From Leclercia sp. 29361 (lineage in GTDB: Bacteria > Pseudomonadota > Gammaproteobacteria > Enterobacterales > Enterobacteriaceae): a DNA stretch of 64,000 nt. Both the position numbers and the translations under genes were made by a program. A model generated the notes under the pieces. The model saw only the letters and a list, made by a program, of their open reading frames with translations. It did not search any database and had not been told where the DNA came from. Where the stretch lies: NCBI RefSeq assembly GCF_011290365.1, contig NZ_CP049786.1, forward strand, positions 1,116,001 to 1,180,000. The letters are read 5' to 3'. Below are positions 54,062 to 64,000 of the stretch, one piece after another (the first letter of the stretch is position 1; each line of letters opens with the position of its first letter).

Positions 54062-54143
54062 CCCCTCACCCTAACCCTCTCCCCAAAGGGGAGAGGGAAC
54101 TCGAACACCCTCTCCCCTTTGGGGAGAGGGCCGGGGTGAGGGG
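54062..54143. repeat. REPIN (inverted REP pair), copy 1, between htpG and adk
   Basis: 82 bp. Two hairpins (CCCTCTCCCC-AAA-GGGGAGAGGG at 54075-54097 and CCCTCTCCCC-TTT-GGGGAGAGGG at 54108-54130) are enclosed by CCCCTCACCC and GGGTGAGGGG, so the whole unit is an inverted repeat. The 82-bp unit recurs at 57386-57467 with only loop and spacer changes. Confidence 0.92.
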
Positions 54144-54246
54144 AGCCGTTACCGCACCCTCTACGATATTCTACGCATTAACCGTTTCAGCCTTCCCGCC
54201 TTCCTTGAGCCATACCCGTTCTGATGGTATTGTTTAGCGCTTTTGA

Positions 54247-54924
<678 letters not shown>

Positions 54925-55048
54925 TCGCACCTCTCTCACCCGGGCTCCCGGGTGAGAAATATTCTCATTTCTCCTATCGCAGCAATGGGTTCCGTTTACG
55001 CACTTTTCAGATACACTTATCAGCCTGTTAAAAGGTTATGAGGCGTGA

Positions 55049-56011
55049 ATGAGTCAGGCGAAAACCGGCATCCTGCTTGCCAATCTAGGTACCCCCGAAG
55101 CCCCAACCCCCGCAGCGGTCAGCCGTTATCTGCGTCAGTTTCTGAGCGATACGCGCGTTGTGGATACCCCACGCCTGCTGTGGTGGCCATTGCTGCGCGG
55201 CGTGATCCTGCCGATCCGTTCCCCGCGCGTGGCAAAACTCTATCAGTCCGTCTGGATGGAAGAGGGCTCGCCGCTGATGGTCTACAGCCGTCGTCAGGAA
55301 AAAGCCCTCGCCGCCCGTCTGCCGGATACGCCCGTTGTGCTCGGTATGAGCTACGGTAAACCGTCCCTGGAAAGCGCTGTTGATAAACTGCTGGCGCAGG
55401 GCGTGGACCATATCGTGGTGCTGGCGCTCTATCCGCAATACTCCTGCTCTACCGTGGCCGCCGTCTGGGACGAGCTGGCACGTATTCTGGCGACCCGCCG
55501 CCGTATTCCTTCCGTGACCTTTATTCGCGACTACGCGGATAACGACATGTATATCAACGCCCTTGCCAGCAGCGCCCGCGCCTCCTTTGCAAAACACGGC
55601 GAGCCGGATCTGCTGTTGCTCTCCTATCACGGTATTCCGCAGCGATTTGCCGACGAAGGGGATGATTACCCGCAGCGCTGCCGCGATACCACCCGTGAGC
55701 TGGTCTCCGCCCTTGGCCTGCCGCCGGAGAAGGTGATGATGACCTTCCAGTCGCGCTTTGGTCGCGAGCCGTGGTTGACTCCTTATACCGACGAGACCCT
55801 CAAAATGCTGGGTGAGAAGGGAGTGAAACATATTCAGGTGATGTCGCCGGGCTTTGCGGCAGACTGTCTGGAGACGCTGGAGGAGATCGCGGTGCAAAAC
55901 CGGGAGTTCTTCCTCGAAGCGGGCGGGGAAAAGTATGAGTACATTCCGGCGCTGAACGACGACCCTGAACACATCGAGATGATGGTCTCCCTGGTGACCA
56001 ACAGCCGCTAA
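55049..56011 (+). CDS. hemH: Ferrochelatase
   Basis: 320-residue enzyme that inserts Fe(II) into protoporphyrin IX in the last step of haem synthesis. Catalytic His194 lies in LLSYHGIP, and the conserved acidic residues are in the C-terminal half ([15 protein letters not shown]). Length equals E. coli. In E. coli aes lies between hemH and gsk; here gsk follows directly after 62 bp. Confidence 0.97.
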   Translation: MSQAKTGILLANLGTPEAPTPAAVSRYLRQFLSDTRVVDTPRLLWWPLLRGVILPIRSPRVAKLYQSVWMEEGSPLMVYSRRQEKALAARLPDTPVVLGMSYGKPSLESAVDKLLAQGVDHIVVLALYPQYSCSTVAAVWDELARILATRRRIPSVTFIRDYADNDMYINALASSARASFAKHGEPDLLLLSYHGIPQRFADEGDDYPQRCRDTTRELVSALGLPPEKVMMTFQSRFGREPWLTPYTDETLKMLGEKGVKHIQVMSPGFAADCLETLEEIAVQNREFFLEAGGEKYEYIPALNDDPEHIEMMVSLVTNSR

Positions 56012-56073
56012 TCGCACTCCGGGCCGGGTTTATGCTACCATTTCCGGCCCAACCGTCACTCGTAGCGCTGAAC

Positions 56074-57378
56074 ATGAAATTTCCCGGTAAACGCAAATCC
56101 AAACACTACTTTCCCGTTAACGCCCGCGATCCGCTCCTGCAGCAAATTCAGCCGGAAAATGAGACCAACGCCGCCTGGGTGGTGGGTATCGATCAGACGC
56201 TGGTGGACATCGAAGCCAAAGTGGACGATGCGTTTGTCGCGCGTTACGGCCTGAGCGCCGGGCACTCTCTGGTGATCGAAGATGATGTGGCGGAAGCGCT
56301 GTATCAGGAGCTGGTGCGGAATAACCTGATCACCCATCAGTTTGCCGGGGGCACTATCGGCAACACCATGCACAACTACTCGGTGCTGGCCGATGACCGC
56401 TCCGTGCTGCTGGGCGTGATGTGCAGCAACATCGAAATTGGCAGCTACGCCTACCGCTATCTGTGCAACACCTCCAGCCGTACCGATCTGAACTACCTCC
56501 AGGGCGTGGACGGGGCGATTGGCCGCTGCTTTACGCTGATCGGCGAATCCGGGGAGCGCACCTTTGCCATCAGCCCGGGCCATATGAACAAGTTGCGGGC
56601 TGAGAGCATCCCGGAAGAGGTGATTGCCGGGGCATCAGCGCTGGTGTTGACCTCCTATCTGGTGCGCTGCAAGCCGGGTGAGCCAATGCCGGAAGCGACC
56701 ATGAAGGCGGTGGAGTACGCGAAGAAGTACAACGTGCCGGTGGTCCTGACGCTGGGCACCAAATTCGTAATCGCCGATAACCCTGAGTGGTGGCAGGCGT
56801 TCCTGAAAGAGCATGTCTCTATTCTGGCGATGAATGAAGAAGAGGCCGAAGCCCTGACCGGCGAAAGCGATCCGCTCCTGGCGTCTGACAAGGCGCTGGA
56901 CTGGGTCGATCTGGTGCTCTGCACCGCCGGGCCGGTTGGCTTGTATATGGCCGGCTTCACTGAAGAAGAGGCGAAGCGCAAAACCCAGCACCCGCTGCTG
57001 CCGGGAGCCATTGCCGAGTTCAACCAGTTTGAATTCAGCCGCGCCATGCGCCACAAAGATTGCGTCAACCCGCTGCGCATCTTCTCCCACATCGCCCCGT
57101 ACATGGGCGGGCCAGAGAAGATCATGAATACCAACGGGGCAGGCGACGGCGCCCTGGCGGCGCTGCTGCACGACATCACCGCGAACGCCTTCCACCGCAC
57201 CAACGTGCCGAACTCCAGCAAGCACAAGTTCTCCTGGCTGACCTATTCCTCGCTGGCGCAGGTGTGTAAGTACGCGAACCGCGTGAGTTATCAGGTGCTG
57301 AACCAGCACTCACCGCGTCTGACGCGCGGCCTGCCGGAAAGAGAAGATAGTCTGGAAGAGTCGTACTGGGACAGGTAA
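56074..57378 (+). CDS. gsk: Inosine-guanosine kinase
   Basis: 434-residue ribokinase/PfkB-family kinase that phosphorylates guanosine and inosine in purine salvage. ATG 56074 (MKFPGKRKSKHYFPVNARDP) matches E. coli; the longer frame from 56032 runs into the hemH spacer. The PfkB signature NGAGDG has the catalytic base Asp358. The C-terminus (EREDSLEESYWDR) is identical to E. coli. Convergent with ybaL across a REPIN. Confidence 0.97.
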   Translation: MKFPGKRKSKHYFPVNARDPLLQQIQPENETNAAWVVGIDQTLVDIEAKVDDAFVARYGLSAGHSLVIEDDVAEALYQELVRNNLITHQFAGGTIGNTMHNYSVLADDRSVLLGVMCSNIEIGSYAYRYLCNTSSRTDLNYLQGVDGAIGRCFTLIGESGERTFAISPGHMNKLRAESIPEEVIAGASALVLTSYLVRCKPGEPMPEATMKAVEYAKKYNVPVVLTLGTKFVIADNPEWWQAFLKEHVSILAMNEEEAEALTGESDPLLASDKALDWVDLVLCTAGPVGLYMAGFTEEEAKRKTQHPLLPGAIAEFNQFEFSRAMRHKDCVNPLRIFSHIAPYMGGPEKIMNTNGAGDGALAALLHDITANAFHRTNVPNSSKHKFSWLTYSSLAQVCKYANRVSYQVLNQHSPRLTRGLPEREDSLEESYWDR

Positions 57379-57385
57379 AAGAAGA

Positions 57386-57467
57386 CCCCTCACCCTAACC
57401 CTCTCCCCATAGGGGAGAGGGAACGCGAACACCCTCTCCCCTATGGGGAGAGGGCCGGGGTGAGGGG
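57386..57467. repeat. REPIN (inverted REP pair), copy 2, between gsk and ybaL
   Basis: 82 bp, identical to the copy at 54062-54143 except for the loops (ATA/TAT in place of AAA/TTT) and one spacer base (AACGCG for AACTCG). It lies between convergent genes and may end both transcripts. Confidence 0.92.
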
Positions 57468-57482
57468 CTCAGGCCGCACGAA

Positions 57483-59159
57483 CTACCCCGTCACCACCGC
57501 TTCAACCGGCGGTTTCTCCAGCAGCGACAGCATGGTATTGGCAATCTCACGCTCGCCCATCACCACCTGATTTGCGCCGCGCTCCATAATGTATTCCACT
57601 TCGTCGTCATAATGCGCCCGGGCGATAATCTCCAGGTGCGGGTATTTTTCGCGGGCGGAGACCACAATCTCACCGGCTTCGTAACCGTTAGGGATAGTCA
57701 GCAGCAGCCAGCGCGCGCAGTCCAGGTGCGCCAGATTCATGATCTCTTCGTTCGCCGCATTGCCCAGTACCGCACGAATACCGCGCTCGCGCAGCTCGTC
57801 CACTCGGGTGCGGGAGGTTTCAATCACCACCAGCGGAATTCCCTGCGCCATCAGCTTCTCACCTAACAGACTACCGACGCGGCCAAAGCCGACCAGCAGG
57901 GCATGGTTGCAGATATCCACCGGGATCTGCTTCTCTTCTTCCGTCGCCTCTTCCAGCGTCTGCTCTTCGAGGGTTTCGGTTTTCTCGAGGTATTTTTCCA
58001 GCAGCGCGAACAGCACCGGGTTGAGCATAATCGAGAGGATCGCCCCCGCCAGCACCAGGTTTTGTCCGGCCTGCGGCAGCAGATCCAGCGCCATGCCCAG
58101 TCCGGCCAGGATAAAGGCAAACTCACCAATCTGCGCCAGGCTGGCGGCGATGGTCAGCGCGGTACGCGGCGAGTGGCCGAACAGACGCACCAGGAAGAAC
58201 GCGGCAACCGACTTACCAAAGATGATGATCGCCAGGGTGCCCAGCACCGCCAGCGGCTGGTCAACCAGCACCCGCGGGTCGAACAACATCCCCACGGAGA
58301 CGAAGAACAGCACCGCAAAGGCATCGCGCAGGGGCAGGGTATCGTGGGCGGCACGGTGGCTCAGTTCCGATTCGTTCAGCACCATCCCGGCGAAGAAGGC
58401 ACCCAGGGCGAAGGAGACATCAAACAGCTCGACGGCGCCAAAGGCGATACCCAGCGCCAGAGCCAGTACCGCAAGGGTAAACAGCTCGCGGGAGCCGGTA
58501 GCGGCGCTGCGGGAGAGGATCCACGGCACCAGGCGGCGGCCTACCAGCATCATAATGGCGATAAAGGCCACCACCTTACCGATGGTGATACTCATATCCA
58601 GCGCCAGGGTGGCAAAGCCGACGTTGTCTTTTTCAAGCATTCCGGCGACCGCAGGCAGCAGCACCAGGGTTAAGACCATCACCAGATCTTCAACAATCAG
58701 CCAGCCAATGGCGATCTGCCCTCGCTGGCTGTCAATCAGCTGTCTCTCTTCAAGCGCGCGCAGCAGCACCACGGTACTGGCGGTGGAGAGACAGAGACCA
58801 AACACAATGCCGGTCATCAGCGGCCAGCCCAGCATCGCTGAAAGCGCCATACCCAGCAACGTCGCCACGGCTATCTGGGCGATCGCACCGGGAATGGCGA
58901 TCGACTTTACCGCCATCAAATCCTTCAGGGAGAAATGCAAACCAACACCGAACATCAGCAGGATCACGCCAAGCTCCGCCAGCTCCGGGGCAAGTTTAGT
59001 ATCAGCAACAAAACCTGGGGTAAAAGGACCGGCTAACACGCCAGCTAATAAATAGCCCACCAGAGGCGAAATGCGAAGTTTGTTGGCAAGCATGCCGAGT
59101 ATAAATGCGAGTACAAGTCCACCAACAATGGTGGTGATAAGCGGTGTGGCATGATGCAT
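57483..59159 (-). CDS. ybaL: CPA2-family cation/proton antiporter YbaL
   Basis: 558-residue inner-membrane protein of the KefB/KefC type. ATG 59159 (MHHATPLITTIVGGLVLAFILG) gives the E. coli length; the frame continues to 59207 without support. About twelve membrane helices (to about 390) are followed by a cytoplasmic RCK/TrkA-N NAD-binding domain (about 415-540, HALLVGFGRVGSLLGEKLMAQ). It probably exchanges potassium or another cation for protons. Its substrate and ligand have not been established. Confidence 0.93.
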   Translation of the reverse strand: MHHATPLITTIVGGLVLAFILGMLANKLRISPLVGYLLAGVLAGPFTPGFVADTKLAPELAELGVILLMFGVGLHFSLKDLMAVKSIAIPGAIAQIAVATLLGMALSAMLGWPLMTGIVFGLCLSTASTVVLLRALEERQLIDSQRGQIAIGWLIVEDLVMVLTLVLLPAVAGMLEKDNVGFATLALDMSITIGKVVAFIAIMMLVGRRLVPWILSRSAATGSRELFTLAVLALALGIAFGAVELFDVSFALGAFFAGMVLNESELSHRAAHDTLPLRDAFAVLFFVSVGMLFDPRVLVDQPLAVLGTLAIIIFGKSVAAFFLVRLFGHSPRTALTIAASLAQIGEFAFILAGLGMALDLLPQAGQNLVLAGAILSIMLNPVLFALLEKYLEKTETLEEQTLEEATEEEKQIPVDICNHALLVGFGRVGSLLGEKLMAQGIPLVVIETSRTRVDELRERGIRAVLGNAANEEIMNLAHLDCARWLLLTIPNGYEAGEIVVSAREKYPHLEIIARAHYDDEVEYIMERGANQVVMGEREIANTMLSLLEKPPVEAVVTG

Positions 59160-59360
59160 TCCGTCTCCTTTCGTTGCTGAGTTAATCCATTTTTGGTTCA
59201 AAACCAAAAAGCCGAGTAATAGTTTATGACAAATTTAATGATTATGTTTATGAATAATTATTGAAATTTGAGTAAAACAGCAATAAGGGTTAAACGGAAG
59301 CAGAACAGGACGATTTTTGCGAGGCTGTGCTAAGAAAGGCTTATGGCAGTAGGGGAGGTT

Positions 59361-59385
59361 GCGGCCAAACCTGGAGTTTGACCGC
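59361..59385. other. Hairpin downstream of ybaL start, upstream of fsr stop
   Basis: GCGGCCAAAC / GTTTGACCGC (one mismatch) with a CTGGA loop ends 7 bp from the fsr stop codon. No T run lies on the minus strand, so it is a weak candidate for an fsr 3' end. Confidence 0.35.
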
Positions 59386-59392
59386 GGATAAA

Positions 59393-60598
59393 TCAGGCTT
59401 TATGCCGGTTATCAGGCAGGAATATGGTCAACATCCCGAGAAGTGGCAGGAAAGCACAGATTTTGTAGACCAAAAAGATGCTGGTATGGTCTGCAATCAG
59501 CCCTAATACCGCCGCGCCAAGGCCACCCATCCCAAAGGCAAATCCAAAAAACAGCCCGGAAACCATGCCGATACGCCCCGGTAACAGCTCCTGGGCATAC
59601 ACCAGAATGGCAGAAAAGGCAGACGCGAGGATAAAACCAATGATCACGGTTAAAACCCCCGTCCACCACAGGGTTGCATAGGGCAAAATAAGGGTGAAAG
59701 GCGCTACGCCGAGGATAGAGCCCCAAATCACATATTTACGCCCAATTTTGTCCCCCAGCGGCCCGCCAATAAACGTCCCCGCGGCCACTGCAAACAGGAA
59801 GGCGAAGAGGTGAAACTGGGCGTTTTGCACCGATAATCCGAATTTTTCCATCAAATAAAAGGTGTAATAGCTGCTGATGCTCGCCATGTAGAAGTATTTG
59901 GAGAAAATCAGCATCAGCAGGATGCTGACCGCCAGAATCACCTTGTTGCGCGGGAGGGGATTAATTACCGGCGCTTGTGGTTTGCCTTTATTGACCCGGT
60001 GCTGGGCAGCATACCAGCGGCTGATCTGGGCCAGCACCACGATAGCTAACAGCGCGGCCAGCACGAACCAGGCCACGTTACCTTTACCGTACGGGGCGAT
60101 AATCACCGCCGCCAGCAGCGGGCCGAGGGAGCTGCCGAAGTTACCGCCCACCTGGAACAGCGACTGCGCCAGCCCGTGACGGCCACCGGAGGCCATGCGT
60201 GCCACGCGGGACGACTCGGGGTGGAAGACCGACGAGCCGGTACCCACCAGCGCGGCGGCCACTAACACGCCCTCAAAGCTGCCCGCCATCGCCAGCAGGA
60301 TCAGGCCGCTCAGGGTAAAGCACATGCCAATCGGCAGCGACCACGGCATCGGATATTTATCCGTCCAGTAACCCACCACCGGTTGCAGCAGCGACGACGC
60401 CAGCTGGAAGGTGAGGGTGATCATGCCGATCTGGACAAAGGTAAGAGAGAACTCGGACTGTAATAACGGATAGATCGCCAGAATAAGCGACTGGATCATA
60501 TCGTTAAGCAGATGCGAAAGACTGATTGCGCCGAGAATACCAAATGAGGTGCGAGCCTTAGCAGCCGACACCGGTGGAGTAGATTCACTGATTGCCAT
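59393..60598 (-). CDS. fsr: Fosmidomycin resistance / MFS efflux protein Fsr
   Basis: 401-residue major facilitator with twelve predicted helices. E. coli Fsr (406) exports fosmidomycin when overexpressed. The core is nearly identical (FGILGAISLSHLLNDMIQSLILAIYPLL, GTGSSVFHPESSRVARMASGG). The N-terminal tail is variable; ATG 60598 (MAISESTPP) is preferred over a GTG nine bases upstream at 60607. It is divergent from ushA with a 163-bp gap. Confidence 0.94.
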   Translation of the reverse strand: MAISESTPPVSAAKARTSFGILGAISLSHLLNDMIQSLILAIYPLLQSEFSLTFVQIGMITLTFQLASSLLQPVVGYWTDKYPMPWSLPIGMCFTLSGLILLAMAGSFEGVLVAAALVGTGSSVFHPESSRVARMASGGRHGLAQSLFQVGGNFGSSLGPLLAAVIIAPYGKGNVAWFVLAALLAIVVLAQISRWYAAQHRVNKGKPQAPVINPLPRNKVILAVSILLMLIFSKYFYMASISSYYTFYLMEKFGLSVQNAQFHLFAFLFAVAAGTFIGGPLGDKIGRKYVIWGSILGVAPFTLILPYATLWWTGVLTVIIGFILASAFSAILVYAQELLPGRIGMVSGLFFGFAFGMGGLGAAVLGLIADHTSIFLVYKICAFLPLLGMLTIFLPDNRHKA

Positions 60599-60761
60599 AA
60601 ATACCACGTCGATTGTTATAGGAAGTGCAGGATGTAATTATTATTCAGCTAACATACCTTCCCCCGACATTTGAGGAAAGTCGCAATTCTGAAAACTTAT
60701 TTGTCTATTCTGCTTACTCGCTGTAATTTTTGCCTTTGTCTATGGATCAGGGAGTGAAGAA

Positions 60762-62414
60762 ATGAAGTTAATGAAGCGAGGCGTCGCGCTGGCAATCATC
60801 GCGGCGTGCGGTCTGTTAAGCCTGCCTGCTCAGGCCTGGGAGCAGGATAAAACCTATAACATCACTATCCTGCATACCAACGATCATCACGGCCACTTCT
60901 GGCGCAGCGAATATGGCGAGTATGGCCTCTCGGCGCAGAAGACGCTGGTGGACGGGATCCGTAAAGAGGTCGCGGCGAAGGGCGGCAGCGTGCTGTTGCT
61001 CTCTGGCGGCGACATTAATACCGGCGTGCCGGAATCGGATTTACAGGATGCGGAGCCCGATTTTCGCGGCATGAATTTGATTGGTTACGACGCGATGGCC
61101 GTGGGTAATCACGAGTTTGATAACCCTATCGAGGTATTACGCCAGCAGGAGAAGTGGGCCAAATTCCCGTTCCTCTCCGCCAATATTTACCAGAAAAGTA
61201 CCGGTGCGCGTTTATTTAAACCCTGGGCCATGTTTAAGCGCCAGGATATTAAAATTGCCGTAGTGGGTCTGACCACCGATGACACGGCAAAAATCGGCAA
61301 CCCGGAATATTTTACCGATATCGAATTCCGTAAACCGGCCGACGAAGCGAAGCTGGTGATTCAGGAATTACAGCAGAACGAAAAGCCGGACGTGATTATC
61401 GCCACCACCCATATGGGGCATTACGATAACGGCGAGCACGGTTCGAACGCGCCGGGGGATGTCGAAATGGCGCGCAGCCTGCCTGCCGGTTCACTGGCGA
61501 TGATTGTGGGCGGTCACTCTCAGGATCCGGTCTGCATGGCCTCTGAGAATAAAAAGCAGGTGGACTATGTGCCTGGCACCCCGTGCGCGCCGGACAAGCA
61601 GAACGGCATCTGGATTGTCCAGGCGCATGAGTGGGGCAAATACGTAGGGCGCGCGGATTTCGAGTTCCGTAACGGCGAGATGAAACTGGTGAATTACCAG
61701 CTGATCCCGGTGAACCTGAAGAAGAAGATCACCTATGAGAATGGACAGAGCGAGCGCGTCCTCTATACCCCGGAAATCGCGGAAAACCCACAGATGCTCT
61801 CCCTGCTGTCGCCGTTCCAGAATAAGGGCAAGGCGCAGCTGGATGTGAAGATCGGCACGCTCACCGGCAGGCTGGAAGGCGATCGCAGCAAAGTGCGCTT
61901 TGTGCAGACCAACATGGGGCATCTGGTGCTGGCGGCGCAAATGGCGCGTACCAATGCCGATTTTGCGGTGATGAGCGGCGGCGGGATCCGCGACTCCATT
62001 GAAGGCGGCGATATCACCTATAAAGATGTGCTGAAGGTGCAGCCTTTTGGCAACGTGCTGGTGTATGTCGATATGACCGGCAAAGAGGTGACGGACTATC
62101 TGACCGCGGTGGCGCAGATGAAGCCTGACTCCGGCGCCTATCCGCAGTTCGCCAACGTGAGCTTTGTGGCGAAGGGCGGGGCGCTCAGCGACCTGAAAAT
62201 CAAAGGCGAACCGGTTGATCCGGCGAAAACCTACCGTATGGCGACGTTAAGCTTTAACGCCACCGGCGGCGATGGCTATCCGCATATCGATGATAAACCG
62301 GGCTATGTGAACACCGGCTTTATCGACGCCGAGGTGCTGAAGCAGTACATCCAGCAGAATTCTCCACTGGATGTGAATGCGTATGAACCGCAAGGTGAAG
62401 TGAGCTGGGAGTAA
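60762..62414 (+). CDS. ushA: Periplasmic 5'-nucleotidase / UDP-sugar hydrolase UshA
   Basis: 550-residue periplasmic enzyme that releases nucleosides from extracellular nucleotides and hydrolyses UDP-glucose. The signal peptide is cleaved after AQA at residue 25. The N-terminal metallophosphatase domain binds two metals (Asp41 and His43 in LHTNDHHGH; GNHEFDNP; THMGHYDNGEHG; GGHSQDP). The C-terminal domain (about 365-550) binds substrate (SGGGIRDSIEGGDITY, NATGGDGYP). Length equals E. coli. GGGAG precedes ATG 60762. Confidence 0.97.
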   Translation: MKLMKRGVALAIIAACGLLSLPAQAWEQDKTYNITILHTNDHHGHFWRSEYGEYGLSAQKTLVDGIRKEVAAKGGSVLLLSGGDINTGVPESDLQDAEPDFRGMNLIGYDAMAVGNHEFDNPIEVLRQQEKWAKFPFLSANIYQKSTGARLFKPWAMFKRQDIKIAVVGLTTDDTAKIGNPEYFTDIEFRKPADEAKLVIQELQQNEKPDVIIATTHMGHYDNGEHGSNAPGDVEMARSLPAGSLAMIVGGHSQDPVCMASENKKQVDYVPGTPCAPDKQNGIWIVQAHEWGKYVGRADFEFRNGEMKLVNYQLIPVNLKKKITYENGQSERVLYTPEIAENPQMLSLLSPFQNKGKAQLDVKIGTLTGRLEGDRSKVRFVQTNMGHLVLAAQMARTNADFAVMSGGGIRDSIEGGDITYKDVLKVQPFGNVLVYVDMTGKEVTDYLTAVAQMKPDSGAYPQFANVSFVAKGGALSDLKIKGEPVDPAKTYRMATLSFNATGGDGYPHIDDKPGYVNTGFIDAEVLKQYIQQNSPLDVNAYEPQGEVSWE

Positions 62415-62423
62415 CGGTAGTTT

Positions 62424-62457
62424 TTGCCCGGTGGCGCTGCGCTTACCGGGCCTACGA
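62424..62457. repeat. Classical REP palindrome after ushA
   Basis: TTGCCCGGTGGCGCTGCGCT and the following ACCGGGCC-TACGA form the imperfect palindrome typical of enterobacterial REP/BIME sequences. It begins 10 bp after the ushA stop and belongs to a family different from the CCCTCTCCC elements. Confidence 0.8.
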
Positions 62458-62462
62458 GGTAA

Positions 62463-62548
62463 AAGCAAAACGGTAACAGGCGTTACCGTTTTTAGTGTTT
62501 GCGCCCTCTCCCGGTGGGAGAGGGACGGGGTGAGGGCAACAGGCCGCA
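62463..62548 (+). repeat. Composite terminator + REP element, copy 2 (after ushA)
   Basis: An 86-nt unit gap-free with 19588-19673: a terminator hairpin (AAAACGGTAAC / GTTACCGTTTT, 62467-62492), TAGTGTTTG, then CCCTCTCCC-GGT-GGGAGAGGG (62504-62524) and a GGGTGAGGG tail. By eye 72 of 86 positions agree. Confidence 0.85.
62467..62494 (+). terminator. Intrinsic terminator after ushA
   Basis: An 11-bp stem with an AGGC loop is followed by TTTTTA. Confidence 0.88.
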
Positions 62549-62565
62549 CAGCCACCCGGCGCTTT

Positions 62566-63090
<525 letters not shown>

Positions 63091-63132
63091 TCAGAAGAGG
63101 TTAAAAAATAGCACCATCTTGCGCATATAGTG

Positions 63133-63162
63133 TTGGCAGTGATGGTCACTTTGAGCGACAAT
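63133..63162 (+). promoter_or_regulatory. Promoter of chiX
   Basis: TTGGCA at 63133-63138 and GACAAT at 63157-63162 are 18 bp apart. A start near 63169, 7 bp after the -10, fits the 5' end of the RNA. Confidence 0.65.
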
Positions 63163-63168
63163 CGGCTC

Positions 63169-63247
63169 AACCGGGGGTCTCCTCCGGCATAATAACAACG
63201 ATGAAATTCCTCTTTGACGGGCCAATAGAAATATTGGCCACTTTTTT
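63169..63247 (+). ncRNA. chiX: Small regulatory RNA ChiX (MicM)
   Basis: About 79 nt between ybaK and ybaP on the plus strand, the position of chiX in E. coli. The block GGCATAATAA and the stretch ATGAAATTCCTCTTTGACGG match E. coli ChiX. The 3' end is a Rho-independent terminator (GGCCAATA / TATTGGCC, GAAA loop, then a T run). The 5' hairpin is kept by different bases (CCGGGGG / CCTCCGG). In E. coli, ChiX with Hfq silences the chitoporin mRNA chiP until chitosugars induce the chbBC decoy. The last bases overlap the ybaP stop codon. Confidence 0.9.
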
Positions 63248-64000
63248 ATCTCAGCAACGACGGCAAATTTCCCTCGCCGTATAAATGTAATGCCCCAACC
63301 GCCACCACATAGCGTCCTGCAGGCAGCGCGTGCAGCTTTTCGCACCACGCCTGGTTACGCTCGTGCATCAGCACGTCATACAGCGATTCGCTGAAGGTCG
63401 CCGGCAGCGCCAGCCTGTCGACGACAGGGGGCGAATCCAGCCACCAGCTCACCATAGTCTGCAGCAGGCGCGCGTTGGTATGCCAGTGAGTCAGGGTATC
63501 TTCCAGCAGCAATAATCCGTCGTTCGGCATCTGGCGCAGCAGGGCAATCTGACTGTCGGCCCCTTCCAGCTCGATAATGGGCAGTTGCTGCGCGCGTGCG
63601 GCATTCAACAGCTGGTAATCAATGCCGTAATCCCCGCGCAGCCCCAGACGCTGTGCCTGAGTGGCCTGCAACACCATCGCGATCTGCCACAGCGGCTGGC
63701 TCTCCAGCATGGACAGCGATAACCCCAGCTCGTCGGCAAGCCGCTCCAGCTCCGCCAGCTGACTGGCGCTAAGACGTTCATTCAGCGGAGGCGGGATCGC
63801 CAGCCCCTCGAAGGGCGACTCATTACCTGAGATATCCGCTTCCACGATCAGCGCATCGGCGTGACGCAGCCTGGCGATCAGCCCCTCGGGTAGAGGAGAC
63901 ATATCCCGGGTGCCCATATGGATGCTGCCGACCAGATGCAGATGCTGCCCGCCGGGCAGGGAAATATCGAGGCCCGGCCAGCGATAGCGGCGGGGGAACA
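63246..64000 (-). CDS. ybaP: TraB/GumN-family protein YbaP (5' end outside window)
   Basis: 251 codons are visible; the N-terminus lies beyond base 64000. The E. coli orthologue has 264 residues, so about 15-20 residues are missing. The frame continues past the internal Met at 63917 upstream (RYRWPGLDISLPGGQHLHLVGSIH), matching the E. coli N-terminal region. The family motifs GSIHMGTRDM, EADISG and the C-terminal GRYVVAVGALHLYGEGNLP are present; the paired GxxH motifs suggest a metal-dependent hydrolase. Function in bacteria is unproven. Confidence 0.93.
   Translation of the reverse strand, partial: FPRRYRWPGLDISLPGGQHLHLVGSIHMGTRDMSPLPEGLIARLRHADALIVEADISGNESPFEGLAIPPPLNERLSASQLAELERLADELGLSLSMLESQPLWQIAMVLQATQAQRLGLRGDYGIDYQLLNAARAQQLPIIELEGADSQIALLRQMPNDGLLLLEDTLTHWHTNARLLQTMVSWWLDSPPVVDRLALPATFSESLYDVLMHERNQAWCEKLHALPAGRYVVAVGALHLYGEGNLPSLLR

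Overview
The window is chromosomal DNA from a member of the Enterobacteriaceae. Nearly every gene outside one block is a recognisable orthologue of the Escherichia coli K-12 tig-to-ybaP segment, in the same order. Moderately high GC, a family of CCCTCTCCCC repeat elements, a cdsH-type gene next to decR, and a lacI-lacZ pair in this locus suggest an Enterobacter / Lelliottia / Leclercia-like genome rather than Escherichia. That genus assignment is inference.

Layout. 1-8.1 kb: protein quality control and nucleoid genes: tig (5' cut by the window edge), clpP, clpX, lon, hupB, ppiD, with heat-shock (sigma-32) promoters before clpP and lon. 8.2-14.1 kb: ybaV, fadM (FadR operator), queC, ybaE, cof, then a divergent cysteine desulfhydrase / DecR regulator pair. 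14.2-21.9 kb: mdlAB ABC exporter, the sigma-54/NtrC-controlled glnK-amtB ammonium operon, tesB, ybaY, ybaZ and the 4.5S RNA gene ffs.

21.95-34.48 kb is a variable block between ffs and ybaA, which lie close together in E. coli K-12. It holds an overlapping pair of unrecognised small genes behind a Pho-box-like repeat, a MocR regulator divergent from a YczE membrane protein, a 988-residue autotransporter in AT-rich flanks, an amino-acid permease of the HAAAP family, and lacI-lacZ without lacY or lacA.

34.5-43.7 kb returns to the backbone: ybaA, a CSS-EAL phosphodiesterase (ylaB/pdeB), a zinc-independent L36 paralogue (46 aa) behind a Zur-box-like palindrome, ylaC, hha-tomB, and acrAB divergent from acrR with its operator and a marbox. 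43.8-64 kb: mscK, rsmS (ybaM), priC, ybaN, apt, dnaX (with the programmed -1 frameshift site), ybaB-recR, htpG (sigma-32), adk, hemH, gsk, ybaL, fsr, ushA, ybaK, the small RNA gene chiX, and a 5'-truncated ybaP. Relative to E. coli K-12, maa and aes are absent.

No tRNA, CRISPR array, prophage or transposase gene was found. The least explained sequences are the small-gene pair at 22.2-22.7 kb, the autotransporter and its long AT-rich leader, the repeat elements (which show paired, compensatory changes, and one of which supplies the C-terminus of rsmS), and the 490-bp gap upstream of tomB.
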